NCBI RefSeq assembly: GCF_008974265.1
Contig: NZ_BKZW01000002.1
Coordinates: 1,178,001 to 1,242,000 of the forward strand
From: Dictyobacter vulcani
GTDB lineage: Bacteria; Chloroflexota; Ktedonobacteria; Ktedonobacterales; Ktedonobacteraceae
Length of the DNA: 64,000 bases
Reading direction: 5' to 3'
Positions 43,644-53,043 of this stretch are shown here, in pieces (position 1 is the stretch's first letter; the number at the start of each line of letters is the position of its first letter). Position numbers and translations under genes: made by a program. The notes below the pieces were generated by a model, which ran no database searches, was not told the DNA's origin, and saw nothing but the letters and a program-made list of their open reading frames with translations.

Positions 43644-44528
43644 ATGCAATTTGCATATGGCAGACAATTGCGGAAGAATCCGCTGATAGAGACATATAGA
43701 ACACAAAAAATTATGTTTACGGTGCTCCTGGTTATGTTTTTTTTTATTGCATCTGTAATAGTCTTTGGCTACCTTACCTCACCATTAACTATGGATTCAT
43801 TCCTGCAATTTTTAGATTCTGGAAGTGAATTCATCAGTTTCTTTTTAATGTATCCTTTGATTTATTTAAATACTGTCACACAATTATTCTATTGGCGTTG
43901 GATTGAGCAGCGTCGTTATGCGGCGGTGATGAGGCCAGATTTATGGAGTGTCGCCGAACAACCGATTGAAAATCCAACTGCCCTGTCATTACCTTACACC
44001 ATCATTTCACCACTGCTTAAACGCCCACGCCTACGTGACTATGCCATGATGGTTTTAGTTATACTTATGCTTGCGCTTATTTTGGCTCCAGGTTCTAGTC
44101 ATACTCTTACTCCCTGGTTGGATCGCTGGCACGGTTTTCTGGCAGCTTTTGCCGCAATAGTATTTATTTTTGGAGGCTTAATCATTCTCATTCTCATCCT
44201 TAATAGGTATACCAGGCTTGGCAGGGCAAAGATAGTTGTCGCCGAGCAGGGAGTAACCATGGGCAAAACGCAGATTTACTGGTGGGAAGCACAATTATTT
44301 GCTATCTATCAAACTTATAACGGGAAGCGGCCAGAAACATCTATCACCTATGAGTTGTCCAGCGCTACTGATATTCTGCGCTGGACAACTGTGTGGCGAG
44401 CGGCGGATGTGCAGCCAGATAGTGCCGAGGTAGAATATACGCGGCAGCTTCAGACGCTCAGTCAGATGATAGTGGCTCGCACCGGTTTACCGCTTGTCGA
44501 TCTGCGCGACAGGCCAGTGGAGGGATAA
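43644..44528 (+). CDS. Membrane protein of unknown function
   Basis: 294 residues from the ATG at 43644 after GGGAGGAAAAAGATA; the frame opens 40 codons earlier without a site. Four hydrophobic segments (IMFTVLLVMFFFIASVIVFG, FISFFLMYPLIYLNTVTQLF, MMVLVILMLALILAPG, LAAFAAIVFIFGGLIILIL), then a cytoplasmic domain of about 100 residues with WWEAQLFAIYQTYNG resembling PH-like regulatory domains. Function unknown. Confidence 0.65.
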   Translation: MQFAYGRQLRKNPLIETYRTQKIMFTVLLVMFFFIASVIVFGYLTSPLTMDSFLQFLDSGSEFISFFLMYPLIYLNTVTQLFYWRWIEQRRYAAVMRPDLWSVAEQPIENPTALSLPYTIISPLLKRPRLRDYAMMVLVILMLALILAPGSSHTLTPWLDRWHGFLAAFAAIVFIFGGLIILILILNRYTRLGRAKIVVAEQGVTMGKTQIYWWEAQLFAIYQTYNGKRPETSITYELSSATDILRWTTVWRAADVQPDSAEVEYTRQLQTLSQMIVARTGLPLVDLRDRPVEG

Positions 44529-44560
44529 AGGTCTCCAGATCTTTTTTATCCTTCCACTGG
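44514..44560. terminator. Hairpin overlapping the membrane-protein stop
   Basis: CCAGTGGAGGGATAA and TTATCCTTCCACTGG form a 15-bp stem with one mismatch, starting inside the last codons of the upstream gene and ending 15 bases before the P450 stop. Shared terminator of two converging genes. Confidence 0.6.
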
Positions 44561-44574
44561 TTTCAGGCTGGTAA

Positions 44575-45771
44575 CTAATCTGCTATCCGCTCAAAGCTGA
44601 CAAGCAGGTGGCGAGGTCCACGTAGGGTTGGGCTTTCGCGGTATGGTGGTGGATCTTGGAGCAGGCGTGGGTTGATCAGGCGGCGTGCCAGGGCTCTCAG
44701 GGCGATATCGGCTTCGAGCCTGGCCAGTGGCGCTCCGACGCAATAGTGAATGCCGCCACCAAAGCCGAAGTGCTCGATGGCGGGCCGCACAGGATTAAAG
44801 CGGTCCGGATCCTGAAAATGGGCGGGATCCCGGTTGGCGGCTGCATTCATAAGCATGATAATTGACCCTTTTGGGATCTGGATGCCTTCGATCGTCAGGT
44901 CTGTGAGGGCGTTACGCATCGTGAACTGGACAGGTGGCTCGTAGCGCAGAACCTCTTCAATCAGGTTGGGGATGATGGCAGGCTGGCGGCGTAAGCGCTC
45001 AAATTCAGCAGGATGGCGCATGAGGGTCAGCGTGCTATTGGTAATCAGGTTGACGGTCGTCTCATGTCCCGCAATCAGCAGTAGCGTGGCCGTGGTTACC
45101 AGCTCGATCCGATTCATCTGCTTCTCCACAGTATTGTCATGGATCATCGCGGAGAGCAGGCCGGGCCGTGGCTGCTGCTGTATCCTGTCGATCAGCTGGC
45201 CCATATAATTGTTCAGCAGCTCTCGACCCTGTCGTGCCTCTTTGACAGCTTCCAGATCCCTGCCCAGGTTGCTCCCTTTGATGATCATGGTGGACCAGAT
45301 ATGGAATTGCGCTTCGTCTTCGCGTGGGATGCCCAGGAGTTCGCAGATCGCGGTAACGGGTAAGGGATAGGCAAAGTTATCCACAATATCCATCTGTGTC
45401 TGCCCGTGTTGGGCATCGAGCAGCTCATTGACGATCTCCTCCAGCCGTGGTCGCAGGCTGCTGATCAGTTGTGGCGTGAATTTGCTCATCACCTGCTGAC
45501 GTAACCAGTCATGTTTGGGTGGATCCTGGAAGACAAAGCCGGGCTCCTGCTGTTCGACGCGGATCGTTGGCTCGTTACTTTTGCGCATATCGACGCTCAT
45601 ACGCGGATCCTTGATCAGCTGGCTGACGAGGTTGTAAGAGCTGACCACATAGCGACCATCATCCTGCAACTGGATTGGGTGTTCGCGCATCTTTGCATAG
45701 ATTGGATAAGGGTTGGCTCGATTGGTATAATCCAGAACCTGATCTAATAAGTTTGAAGGCGAGACTGCCAT
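44575..45771 (-). CDS. Cytochrome P450
   Basis: 398 residues. The haem loop is FGFGGGIHYCVGAPLARLE with the Cys ligand; the I-helix is LLIAGHETTVNLI with the acid-Thr pair; the K-helix ExxR is in LIEEVLRYEPPVQF. Length and motifs fit bacterial class I soluble P450s (CYP107-like) that need a ferredoxin and reductase; none is adjacent. It hydroxylates an unknown substrate. ATG follows GGAGTACGCC. Confidence 0.93.
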   Translation of the reverse strand: MAVSPSNLLDQVLDYTNRANPYPIYAKMREHPIQLQDDGRYVVSSYNLVSQLIKDPRMSVDMRKSNEPTIRVEQQEPGFVFQDPPKHDWLRQQVMSKFTPQLISSLRPRLEEIVNELLDAQHGQTQMDIVDNFAYPLPVTAICELLGIPREDEAQFHIWSTMIIKGSNLGRDLEAVKEARQGRELLNNYMGQLIDRIQQQPRPGLLSAMIHDNTVEKQMNRIELVTTATLLLIAGHETTVNLITNSTLTLMRHPAEFERLRRQPAIIPNLIEEVLRYEPPVQFTMRNALTDLTIEGIQIPKGSIIMLMNAAANRDPAHFQDPDRFNPVRPAIEHFGFGGGIHYCVGAPLARLEADIALRALARRLINPRLLQDPPPYRESPTLRGPRHLLVSFERIAD

Positions 45772-45894
45772 GGCGTACTCCTACTTCCCACCTGGACTAA
45801 GTGACATACTCCGCATGATATCAATCAATATTATTAATCGTCATCATAGATAAATAAGAAAATAAATTTTTTCATGTATTAAGGGAAACGAGAG

Positions 45895-46713
45895 ATGGCA
45901 CATAAAATATTGCTGGTTGGCTCAACTGGCTATCTGGGCCAGGCACTGATGCTGCAACTACAGCCCGCTGGCCAGGTTATTCCTACCCATCGAAGCAGGG
46001 CCCTGTTTAAAGGATCGTGGCGTTATGATTTCTGGACGGATATTCTGTCTGACTTTATCCAGCAAGAGCGGGTGGATACGGTGGTTATTGCCGCCAGTAT
46101 GGCAGGATCAGCGGTTGAGTTTACTGTTTTTCAGCAATGTGTACAACAATTGATGCTGGCGATCAAGCATTGTCGTGTGATCTATATTTCTAGTGACGGT
46201 ATTTTTTCTGGCCGCAAAGGAAATTATACTGAAGAGGATATTCCAGACCCGATCACGTCATATGGTAGAAATCTGCACTACTTTGAGCAAATAGTACAGC
46301 AAAGATGTGCTAATTATTGTATTATTCGTCCCAGTTATCTTTATGGATATTCACAGGGCAAGCTGGATAGCCGCCTTAGCGGCGCACGGGAGAGTTTGCT
46401 GGCTGGCAAGCACCTCACCTATTTCAGCGACATGCTTAAGAGTCCGATGGAAGTAAATCAGGTGGCGCGTGCTATTGTCGTGCTGACACTTTCTAACTAT
46501 ATTGGCATTGTCCATGTGGCCGGGCCAGCAGTCAGCATCTATGATTTTTATCGTGAGGCTATGAAGCAGTTAGGTATTTCCTGCCAGCACCTGCATGCCG
46601 AGTTGATGCCAGCAGACTTTCCACATCCACGAGACACATCATTAAATACCAGTCTCTTGCAAACACTTACTGGTATCGAGCCACTGAGTATTCGTGATGC
46701 ATTGCATATGTGA
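45895..46713 (+). CDS. RmlD-like NAD(P)-dependent sugar reductase
   Basis: 272 residues. Rossmann motif GSTGYLGQALMLQL, then VDTVVIAASMAGSAVEF, VIYISSDGIFSGRKGNYTEE and the substrate side IIRPSYLYGYSQGK. The usual YxxxK reads YGRNL: Tyr is present but Lys is Leu, so catalysis may be altered. Family members reduce dTDP-4-keto-sugars. ATG follows AAGGGAAACGAG. Confidence 0.8.
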   Translation: MAHKILLVGSTGYLGQALMLQLQPAGQVIPTHRSRALFKGSWRYDFWTDILSDFIQQERVDTVVIAASMAGSAVEFTVFQQCVQQLMLAIKHCRVIYISSDGIFSGRKGNYTEEDIPDPITSYGRNLHYFEQIVQQRCANYCIIRPSYLYGYSQGKLDSRLSGARESLLAGKHLTYFSDMLKSPMEVNQVARAIVVLTLSNYIGIVHVAGPAVSIYDFYREAMKQLGISCQHLHAELMPADFPHPRDTSLNTSLLQTLTGIEPLSIRDALHM

Positions 46714-46836
46714 ATAATAGCAGCTATAAAGTAGATGGAGTTTGTGCTATGGTATACTGATATGCAGGCAATATAGAGTGGAAGCTGTTGGGAGGGCATG
46801 CTATTTTTGGATGTTTGTCATACATAGGATGTGTAT

Positions 46837-48033
46837 ATGCAGACGGAAAAGCCGTTATCATTTCAGCTGGCGGGCAGTGTTATCAGTACGATTCTGCGCC
46901 ACGATAGCAAGATGACAAGCTATAAGATTGCTTTGTTGCGGGCGATGAATGATGTCGTGCTGTCGTTTCCCGATCTCTATACCTATGATCAGGATGTGGC
47001 GGTACCGCTGCGCGAGCTGGCGCGCTATTGGGTGGCGTATTACTGGCCGTTTATGGATGAGCAGCAGCCGATCTGGCAGGGTCCACGTGCTCGACAGGGT
47101 GATGGCTGGAAAAATGATGTGTTGTTTCGCGATGCCCTGACGCGCTTGCGACAGGAGTTGGAGCGCTTAAGCCCCTGGGTGTCTCCCAGGCCCTCAGATG
47201 GTTTTTTCTTGATCAATGAGATGAAGATTGCACGCAAGAAACACCTATATTCTCCTGAGTTATTGCAGCAATATGAGCTGACTCTGAAAGCGATCTGTGA
47301 GGCATTGGAAAAGCCGATCCAGCATGCAGGTCCTGGTGAATGGGGGATCTTTGCGCGGCCAGCGCGCTATAAGTTGCTGGCCGGCCATGTGGTGGCTGTT
47401 CCGGGTACGCGGCCAGAGGATCGGTGTGTGGTCATTAAGGCGGATCTCTGGCGCACGTTCCGTGAGATGTCACTGTGGATTGAGGCGCTGTGTATCCATG
47501 AGTGGTGTCTTTTTTCTGAGCGCTTGCCATCTGAGGACCCGGTGGATCGTGGTCGCATCTATAGTTTACTGGTAGATCGCCCGGATAATCGTCGTCCTTT
47601 GAACTGGGAGCGCAATCATATCGATATCCTGCTCCTGGAGGGCAAGGAATTTACCTGTCCCTGGTCGCATAAAGTGATTCGCGTGGGAGTGAAATACGAC
47701 CTGGATCATTTGATGCCACTATCGGTATATCCGATCAATGAATTATGGAATCTCGTCCCTGCCGATCCTTACTATAATTCGCATCAGAAGCGCGATCGTT
47801 TGCCGTCTGTAAAGCATCTACTCGAAGCTCAGTCACATCTGATACAGGCATATAGCAATTATCTGGCCTCCATGCCATTAGCTACCGTGATCAAGGATGA
47901 TGTGTATGGACGCTTTGCGACGGTGCCTGCTATGGTCAACGGGCAAGATGCGAATTTTACCAGCGAGGTTGCCCGCGTGGTGGTGAATTTCCTGGATGAT
48001 GTCGCGATTGCTCGTAACCTTGCCCGTTTCTGA
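46837..48033 (+). CDS. HNH endonuclease-domain protein
   Basis: 398 residues from an ATG at 46837, 7 bases after AGGA. The C-terminal third has the HNH/beta-beta-alpha-metal core: YDLDHLMPLSVYPINELWNL followed by VPADPYYNSHQKRDRLPS, with the DH, NL and N-x2-K positions. The N-terminal 250 residues are helical (SYKIALLRAMNDVVLSFPDL), as in standalone HNH proteins near defence genes. It probably cuts DNA; no methylase or partner is adjacent. Confidence 0.75.
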   Translation: MQTEKPLSFQLAGSVISTILRHDSKMTSYKIALLRAMNDVVLSFPDLYTYDQDVAVPLRELARYWVAYYWPFMDEQQPIWQGPRARQGDGWKNDVLFRDALTRLRQELERLSPWVSPRPSDGFFLINEMKIARKKHLYSPELLQQYELTLKAICEALEKPIQHAGPGEWGIFARPARYKLLAGHVVAVPGTRPEDRCVVIKADLWRTFREMSLWIEALCIHEWCLFSERLPSEDPVDRGRIYSLLVDRPDNRRPLNWERNHIDILLLEGKEFTCPWSHKVIRVGVKYDLDHLMPLSVYPINELWNLVPADPYYNSHQKRDRLPSVKHLLEAQSHLIQAYSNYLASMPLATVIKDDVYGRFATVPAMVNGQDANFTSEVARVVVNFLDDVAIARNLARF

Positions 48034-48048
48034 TTTCTCCTCTATCTA

Positions 48049-48785
48049 TCAACGATTGCGTTCGCTACGCACAAAGATAATCGTACCGCTCACCAGGAAG
48101 ACGACGAACAGGACAGTGGTGATGGCCAGGTTGATCAGCGGGTTTAACATGACGATCTGCTTGTACTCGGGGCGTCCGAGGTAGCATATGCCACGGGTGA
48201 GATCGACCACGTAGCGCATCGGCATGATTTTCGAGAGAATGTCGAGGTACCAGGGCAGGTTGCGCACGGGCAGAAAGACTCCTGATAGAAAGAACTGTGG
48301 GAATAGTATAAAAGGCATGATCATGTTTGCGGTACGCTGGTTGTTGAACAGTGAGATTAGCAGGACACCAAAGGCACCTCCAAACAGACAGATGATCAGG
48401 CAGACCGGAAAAATCAGCAGTAGCGTGAGTGGTGACATGGGCACGTTAAAGACGAGCAGGCCCAGAATAATCAGCACGACTCCCTGTACCATGGCGACCA
48501 GCGCTTCTCCCAGGATCTTGCCAAAGACGATAGCGTAGCGCGAGATGGGCGCGATAAACATTTCCTGGCTGAAGTCAGGATCGAGATTGTCGTGGTCTTG
48601 CCCGCGCCATTGGGGCCCAGCAACGCAAAGAGCGTGCCAGTTGGAACCGCAAACGAAATCTCGTCGACCGCGTTCTGCTCCGCTTTTTTATAGTGCTTGA
48701 CCAATTTATCTACAGTAATAATCGGCGTGTTTGTCACCGTTTGTTTATGGCTAATCTCTGGGAGTACCAGACTATTTTGCGACAC
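48049..48785 (-). pseudogene. Deleted ABC transporter: ATPase 5' end fused to ABC-2 permease 3' end
   Basis: From 48785 the frame encodes the beginning of an ABC ATPase up to Walker A (ITVDKLVKHYKKAEQNAVDE, LLGPNGAGKTTTISIL). Right after that, at about 48572, sequence of an ABC-2 permease appears in another frame (DFSQEMFIAPISRYAIVFGK, then several membrane segments to 48049). The Q-loop, signature and Walker B of the ATPase and the first part of the permease are missing, about 1 kb in all. Such exporters usually carry drugs, lipids or peptides; this one should not work. Unlike the other broken genes it cannot be repaired by one base. Confidence 0.8.
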
Positions 48786-48870
48786 GTTATTTACACCTTT
48801 CTAGTATCTCTATTTTTTGTGTATATTGTTTGTTTGGAACAGACGCGACCAGGTACGTGCTCGAATGTGA

Positions 48871-48901
48871 AGAGGTCGCAGCGACCAGCGCTGCCGGTAC
48901 G
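48871..48901. repeat. REP-like intergenic palindrome, copy 1
   Basis: GGTCGCAGCG-ACCA-GCGCTGCCGGTACG: an inverted GCAGCG/CGCTGC core followed by CGGTACG. Related copies at 54121-54148, 60159-60187 and 60214-60243. Confidence 0.55.
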
Positions 48902-49022
48902 ACTAGATCATTTGTTGTTGTACATAGTATAGCGTTGGATAGGATGATGGTGCATCATCTGCATGAGTGAATAGATGGATGATTTCTGCTGGGCAGGTAA
49001 TGCGGGAAAAATTTGACTCATG

Positions 49023-52000
49023 TTAGAGTAATTGCAGTTCGCGTGCGACTTCGCTGGCAGCCTGGCGGTTGTTGACCTGGAGTTTGCGATAAATACTCTG
49101 AATCTGGGTGCGTACAGTATTCACGGATACGCTCAATTCGCGCGCGATCTCGGGATTAGAGTGGCCGGCGATTAAAAGTCTCAGGACTTTTTGTTCGCGC
49201 CTGGATAGTGGTTCATAGATAGTGGAGATGATCGGTGTAACCGTGACCTTACGGCGTTGCTGGACGAAGGAGCGCAGCAGGGCCTGGACATAGCTACGCA
49301 GGGGCTGTCTGGGTAATTCAGGCAAGAGATCACGTAGCAGCAGGAATAGTTGATCTCCTTCATCCAGGATGAGCCGTTGATATCCTCCGGCATAGGCTTG
49401 CTTTAGCGCTAGCAGCAGGACATCACGTGACTCCGCAGTTTGTTTGCGCGCCTGGTATGCCTGAGCCAATAGCAATCTGATCTGGAGCGTATGCCGTCCA
49501 CGTCCGGCCTCATGCGCGGTGGGTAGGAGCTTGCTGAGCAGCTCAAGTGCTGTTTCTGCCTGTCCTTGAGCTAAATAGAGACGCGCTTCCAGTAATGATT
49601 TTCCTTCTTGCAGTATCATGGGTACCTGTTTATTTGTGTACAGGGAAGATATATCTTCTGTTTGTAGAGTATCGCTAGCCGTGGCATCAGCTGGTGCATC
49701 GAGTAAATGTGTTATGGGCATGGTGAGAGCATGATTATGCTGATGGGTCAGTTCGATGATCCATTCTTGCGCGGCCTGTTGATCTCCAAGGAGGAGTGAG
49801 AGGCGCACGATCCAGGATAGTGCTTCATGATACATATAGAAGTAAAATGGATTGTCGGGAGAAGTGTTTTGCGCACATTTGAGCCGGGTCTTTAACTGCT
49901 CCAGCGCCAGCACTGTTTCTCCCTGACCGTGCTGGAGGAGCGCGTGTAGGAGCTCGGTCATGGTTGCCAGTATATCCTGGGGGATATTGGTGAAAAGTTC
50001 TATCAGCCGCAATCCCTCTTGTAGTTGTTGCCTGGCCTCTTCCAGCCTGTTCCACTCATAATAGATGTAGGCCAGTCCCAGGTGTGCTGAGGCCGCCATT
50101 GGTTGTTGATTTGTGAGATCAAGCTGAGTTAGTTGCTGGCGATAGTGGTAGGCCGCTTGTTGCAAGTCCCCCTGTTCAAGACAGAGTATGCCGAGTAAGA
50201 TGGCAATGCCATCACGTGCCTCTCTGTTGCCTGCGCTGGTCCACAGAGCAGAGATTTGCTCAAAAATGCTGCGTACTTGCTTGATCTGACCTTGCTGTAA
50301 TCCTTCAAGTCCCATGACCATTAAGCTCATGCTGCGCCAGATTGTTTCATCTGCTGCTAACCACTCCAGGGCCTGGGTTGTATAGGCCAGAGCCTCCTCG
50401 CGTTTCCCTTGCTGGAAATGAACCAGGCCGCGTATAGCCTGGATTTTGCCTGATCCTGACAGGTTGCTGGTGGCTTGCCAGCTCAGTTCTGCTACGTGCA
50501 AAAGTTCCTCAAACCTGGGTGGAAGCGGTTCTTCGGGATTCTGCGGGTCGCGCCCGAAGAGCAGGCTAACCGCGTAGCTGAAGCAGAGAAGCGGGTGCTG
50601 GTGTAGAATGTCTTGTGGCAAGCGTTCAAACCAGTGGCGCAAGGTATGGTGCTCCCGGGTATCAAGGAAACGTAATGCCTCAACGTGTTTCTCAATCAAG
50701 CTGGCAGCTTGCTCATAGTCACCGAGCTGAAACACGGCCTCAACGGCTTCTGTCAGCATGCCATGCTCGCTAAACCAGTGGCTGGCCGTTTGATAAAGTT
50801 GTTGCATGGCCGTTTCACCAAGCTGTTTCCGAGCCTCATGTTGCATGGCTTCAGCAAAGAGGCCGTGATAGCGATACCATCCATCCGAGCAGTCCAGTGC
50901 TTCTAAAAACAGATTGGCTTGCTCGATCGTTTCCAGCAAATCAGCGCTATCAACTCGGCCTGTCACGGCCTCACAGAGCGCCGGACTGAGGCGTGTCAGG
51001 ATGCTTGTACGCAGCAAAAAATCCTGGATCTCTGTCGTTTGAGCCTCTAGCACCTCACCGACAAAGTAGTTGCGAATTGGTGGCTGGCTGCCGCGAAAGG
51101 TAGCCAGGACCCGTTCGATCTGTTCGGTGGTATGTTTGCCCTGCAAGGACAGTGAGAGCAGGCGTAGTCCAGCCGCCCAGCCATCCAATTGACCCTCCAG
51201 CCGTTCCAGGATCTCGCTTGAGAGTGCTACCGGCAGGGTACGTTCCAGAAAGGCCACCATCTCTTCATGGGTGAAGCGTAGCTCGCTGGCCTGTAGCTCG
51301 TTGGTTTCACCGTTGGCACGCAGCCGAACCAGGGCGAAGGGCGGCTCCTGGCGGGTTATGAGCATAATATGCAGCGTCTCGGGCAGATGGGCCAGGAGAA
51401 AGTTGAAGCTCGCATGGATGCGTGGCTCGGTCAGCACATGGTAATCTTCCAGGATCAAGAGGTGGTGCTGGTTCTGCCTGGTCAGTTGATTTAGAAATAC
51501 TGTCAGGACCATTTCTAAGGGGATTGGCTGCAAGGATGGTGGGGCCTGGGATAGGAGTAAGTCGAGCGCGTGCTGATTGGCGGGATGAGACCAGGCCTGG
51601 CAGGCGGTTAGAAGATAGCGCCAGAAGCGTATGGGATCATTGTCGCCTGTATCTAGTGAGACCCAGGCTGTTGCAGGTGCGTCTGGTTGCTTCTTCAACC
51701 AGGAATTTACCAGCGTGGTTTTGCCAAAGCCAGCTGGTGCCGTGATGAGTGTCAGTTTATAGGCTTGCCAGGCATCCAGGTGTTGATGGAGCCGTGGACG
51801 CGCTACCAGTAGCTGTGAGAGGCGCGGTGGTCGCAGTTTGGATTCCAGCAATGGAGCTAACGGTTTTCCTGAGGAAGGTGGTAATACCGGCTCTATCGTC
51901 TCTGTATCCGGGGAAGGAGCGTCGGGCGCTGGCTTTACCAGCAGCACAAAACGCTCGGCGATCTTTTCTAAATGTGTCAGTGAAAGATCCATCGTGCGGC

Positions 52001-52265
52001 CCAGATAGCGCTTAACGGTACGCTGTTGCAGTGAGCGATAGGCATACCAGTATGAGCCACTTCCCTGTATCACTTCTTTACGGACAGTACAATTAGCACC
52101 GGATGGACTATAAAAAGCAAACGAGGTGATGCTCTCTAACCAGGTAAACCAGCTTGCCTCGCCTGGTACCAGATCGGCGGGAGGCAGCAGGCCGGTGGTT
52201 CCAGCGATCTCATATTGTTGCGCCAGTGCAGACCAGCGCACAATATAGGGGGCACGTCGAGGCAT
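49023..52265 (-). CDS. MalT-like ATP-dependent LuxR-family transcriptional regulator
   Basis: 1080 residues. Domains in order: a non-standard N-terminal region (1-130) like that of other Ktedonobacterial members, a STAND/NB-ARC-type ATPase with Walker A TAPAGFGKTTLVNSW and Walker B HHLLILEDYHVLT, a winged-helix stretch, a long TPR-like helical solenoid (about 560-990) and a C-terminal LuxR helix-turn-helix (LSRREQKVLRLLIAGHSNPE, SVSVNTVRTQIQSIYRKLQV). These signal-transduction ATPases oligomerise on binding an inducer. The effector and targets are unknown. Confidence 0.92.
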   Translation of the reverse strand: MPRRAPYIVRWSALAQQYEIAGTTGLLPPADLVPGEASWFTWLESITSFAFYSPSGANCTVRKEVIQGSGSYWYAYRSLQQRTVKRYLGRTMDLSLTHLEKIAERFVLLVKPAPDAPSPDTETIEPVLPPSSGKPLAPLLESKLRPPRLSQLLVARPRLHQHLDAWQAYKLTLITAPAGFGKTTLVNSWLKKQPDAPATAWVSLDTGDNDPIRFWRYLLTACQAWSHPANQHALDLLLSQAPPSLQPIPLEMVLTVFLNQLTRQNQHHLLILEDYHVLTEPRIHASFNFLLAHLPETLHIMLITRQEPPFALVRLRANGETNELQASELRFTHEEMVAFLERTLPVALSSEILERLEGQLDGWAAGLRLLSLSLQGKHTTEQIERVLATFRGSQPPIRNYFVGEVLEAQTTEIQDFLLRTSILTRLSPALCEAVTGRVDSADLLETIEQANLFLEALDCSDGWYRYHGLFAEAMQHEARKQLGETAMQQLYQTASHWFSEHGMLTEAVEAVFQLGDYEQAASLIEKHVEALRFLDTREHHTLRHWFERLPQDILHQHPLLCFSYAVSLLFGRDPQNPEEPLPPRFEELLHVAELSWQATSNLSGSGKIQAIRGLVHFQQGKREEALAYTTQALEWLAADETIWRSMSLMVMGLEGLQQGQIKQVRSIFEQISALWTSAGNREARDGIAILLGILCLEQGDLQQAAYHYRQQLTQLDLTNQQPMAASAHLGLAYIYYEWNRLEEARQQLQEGLRLIELFTNIPQDILATMTELLHALLQHGQGETVLALEQLKTRLKCAQNTSPDNPFYFYMYHEALSWIVRLSLLLGDQQAAQEWIIELTHQHNHALTMPITHLLDAPADATASDTLQTEDISSLYTNKQVPMILQEGKSLLEARLYLAQGQAETALELLSKLLPTAHEAGRGRHTLQIRLLLAQAYQARKQTAESRDVLLLALKQAYAGGYQRLILDEGDQLFLLLRDLLPELPRQPLRSYVQALLRSFVQQRRKVTVTPIISTIYEPLSRREQKVLRLLIAGHSNPEIARELSVSVNTVRTQIQSIYRKLQVNNRQAASEVARELQLL

Positions 52266-52290
52266 CCAAACTCCTTATGCCAGAAAGCGG

Positions 52291-52353
52291 CGTATTACCT
52301 AAAGCGTCCATTACGCTGCAATTATAGCACATAGTGCGACTTTAGGTAATACG
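52291..52353. terminator. Inverted repeat between the ATL and MalT-like genes
   Basis: CGTATTACCTAAAG (52291-52304) and CTTTAGGTAATACG (52340-52353) are perfect 14-base arms around a 35-base loop containing GCAC/GTGC. It lies 16 bases after the ATL stop and 26 before the MalT-like start; terminator or promoter structure. Confidence 0.5.
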
Positions 52354-52368
52354 AGAGGGACCTTCTGC

Positions 52369-52830
52369 TCAGGTCAATTTGAATGGTGAGGCTGGATCGG
52401 TTTGTAACAGGGTGAGCAGGCGAGGACTGGGTTTAATAGTTATTGAGCTTGCATTGGCCAGGATCTGTTGACGCTCGTCTTCGCTCAGATCGCGGTTAGG
52501 ATCCCAACCGTAGCGCTTCAGATCGACATGTCCATCCTCTAGAAAGGTCACACCATCCTTTTCTAACAACTGGCGCATCCGGCCTAGCTGGCCGAATGCC
52601 CGGCTACCTGTAAGCTCGCCTTTGCTACTGATCACGCGTTGTGCCGGCACACCTTCAGGTGCTTCATGCATCAAAAATCCAACCATGCGCGCGCCACGCG
52701 GATAGCCAATGGCCTTGCCCAGCCAGCTATAGGTTGTCACCTGGCCCGCCGGACATGCCTGCACGAGGGAAAATACCTGCGTCATTAAGGTCGCAATCTG
52801 TTGCCTGAAGTCACCTACTATCTCTGACAT
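52369..52830 (-). CDS. Alkyltransferase-like (ATL/MGMT-fold) DNA-binding protein
   Basis: 153 residues with the C-terminal fold of O6-methylguanine-DNA methyltransferase: VTTYSWLGKAIGYPRGARMV is the recognition helix with its Arg finger. The acceptor motif PCHRV is replaced: here it reads VPAQRVIS, so the reactive Cys is Ala. ATL proteins bind O6-alkylguanine and flag it for nucleotide excision repair without removing the alkyl group. ATG follows AGGTGGAGGAGC. Confidence 0.85.
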   Translation of the reverse strand: MSEIVGDFRQQIATLMTQVFSLVQACPAGQVTTYSWLGKAIGYPRGARMVGFLMHEAPEGVPAQRVISSKGELTGSRAFGQLGRMRQLLEKDGVTFLEDGHVDLKRYGWDPNRDLSEDERQQILANASSITIKPSPRLLTLLQTDPASPFKLT

Positions 52831-53043
52831 ATATGCTCCTCCACCTTTTATCGACAGTTATTCTGACAGTCAGCTATGTACCTTTAATCTTACTGCATTT
52901 TTCTGCAAAGAGGCAAACCATGCTAAATGTGAAACCAGAGTAAGGGATTTGCTGTAATGGTAGGTATAGATTATGTGTAGCGAACACTAGAGCTTTTATG
53001 TAGTCAATGGCCTGTATTCTATGCAATAATAAAAAAATCTTCT

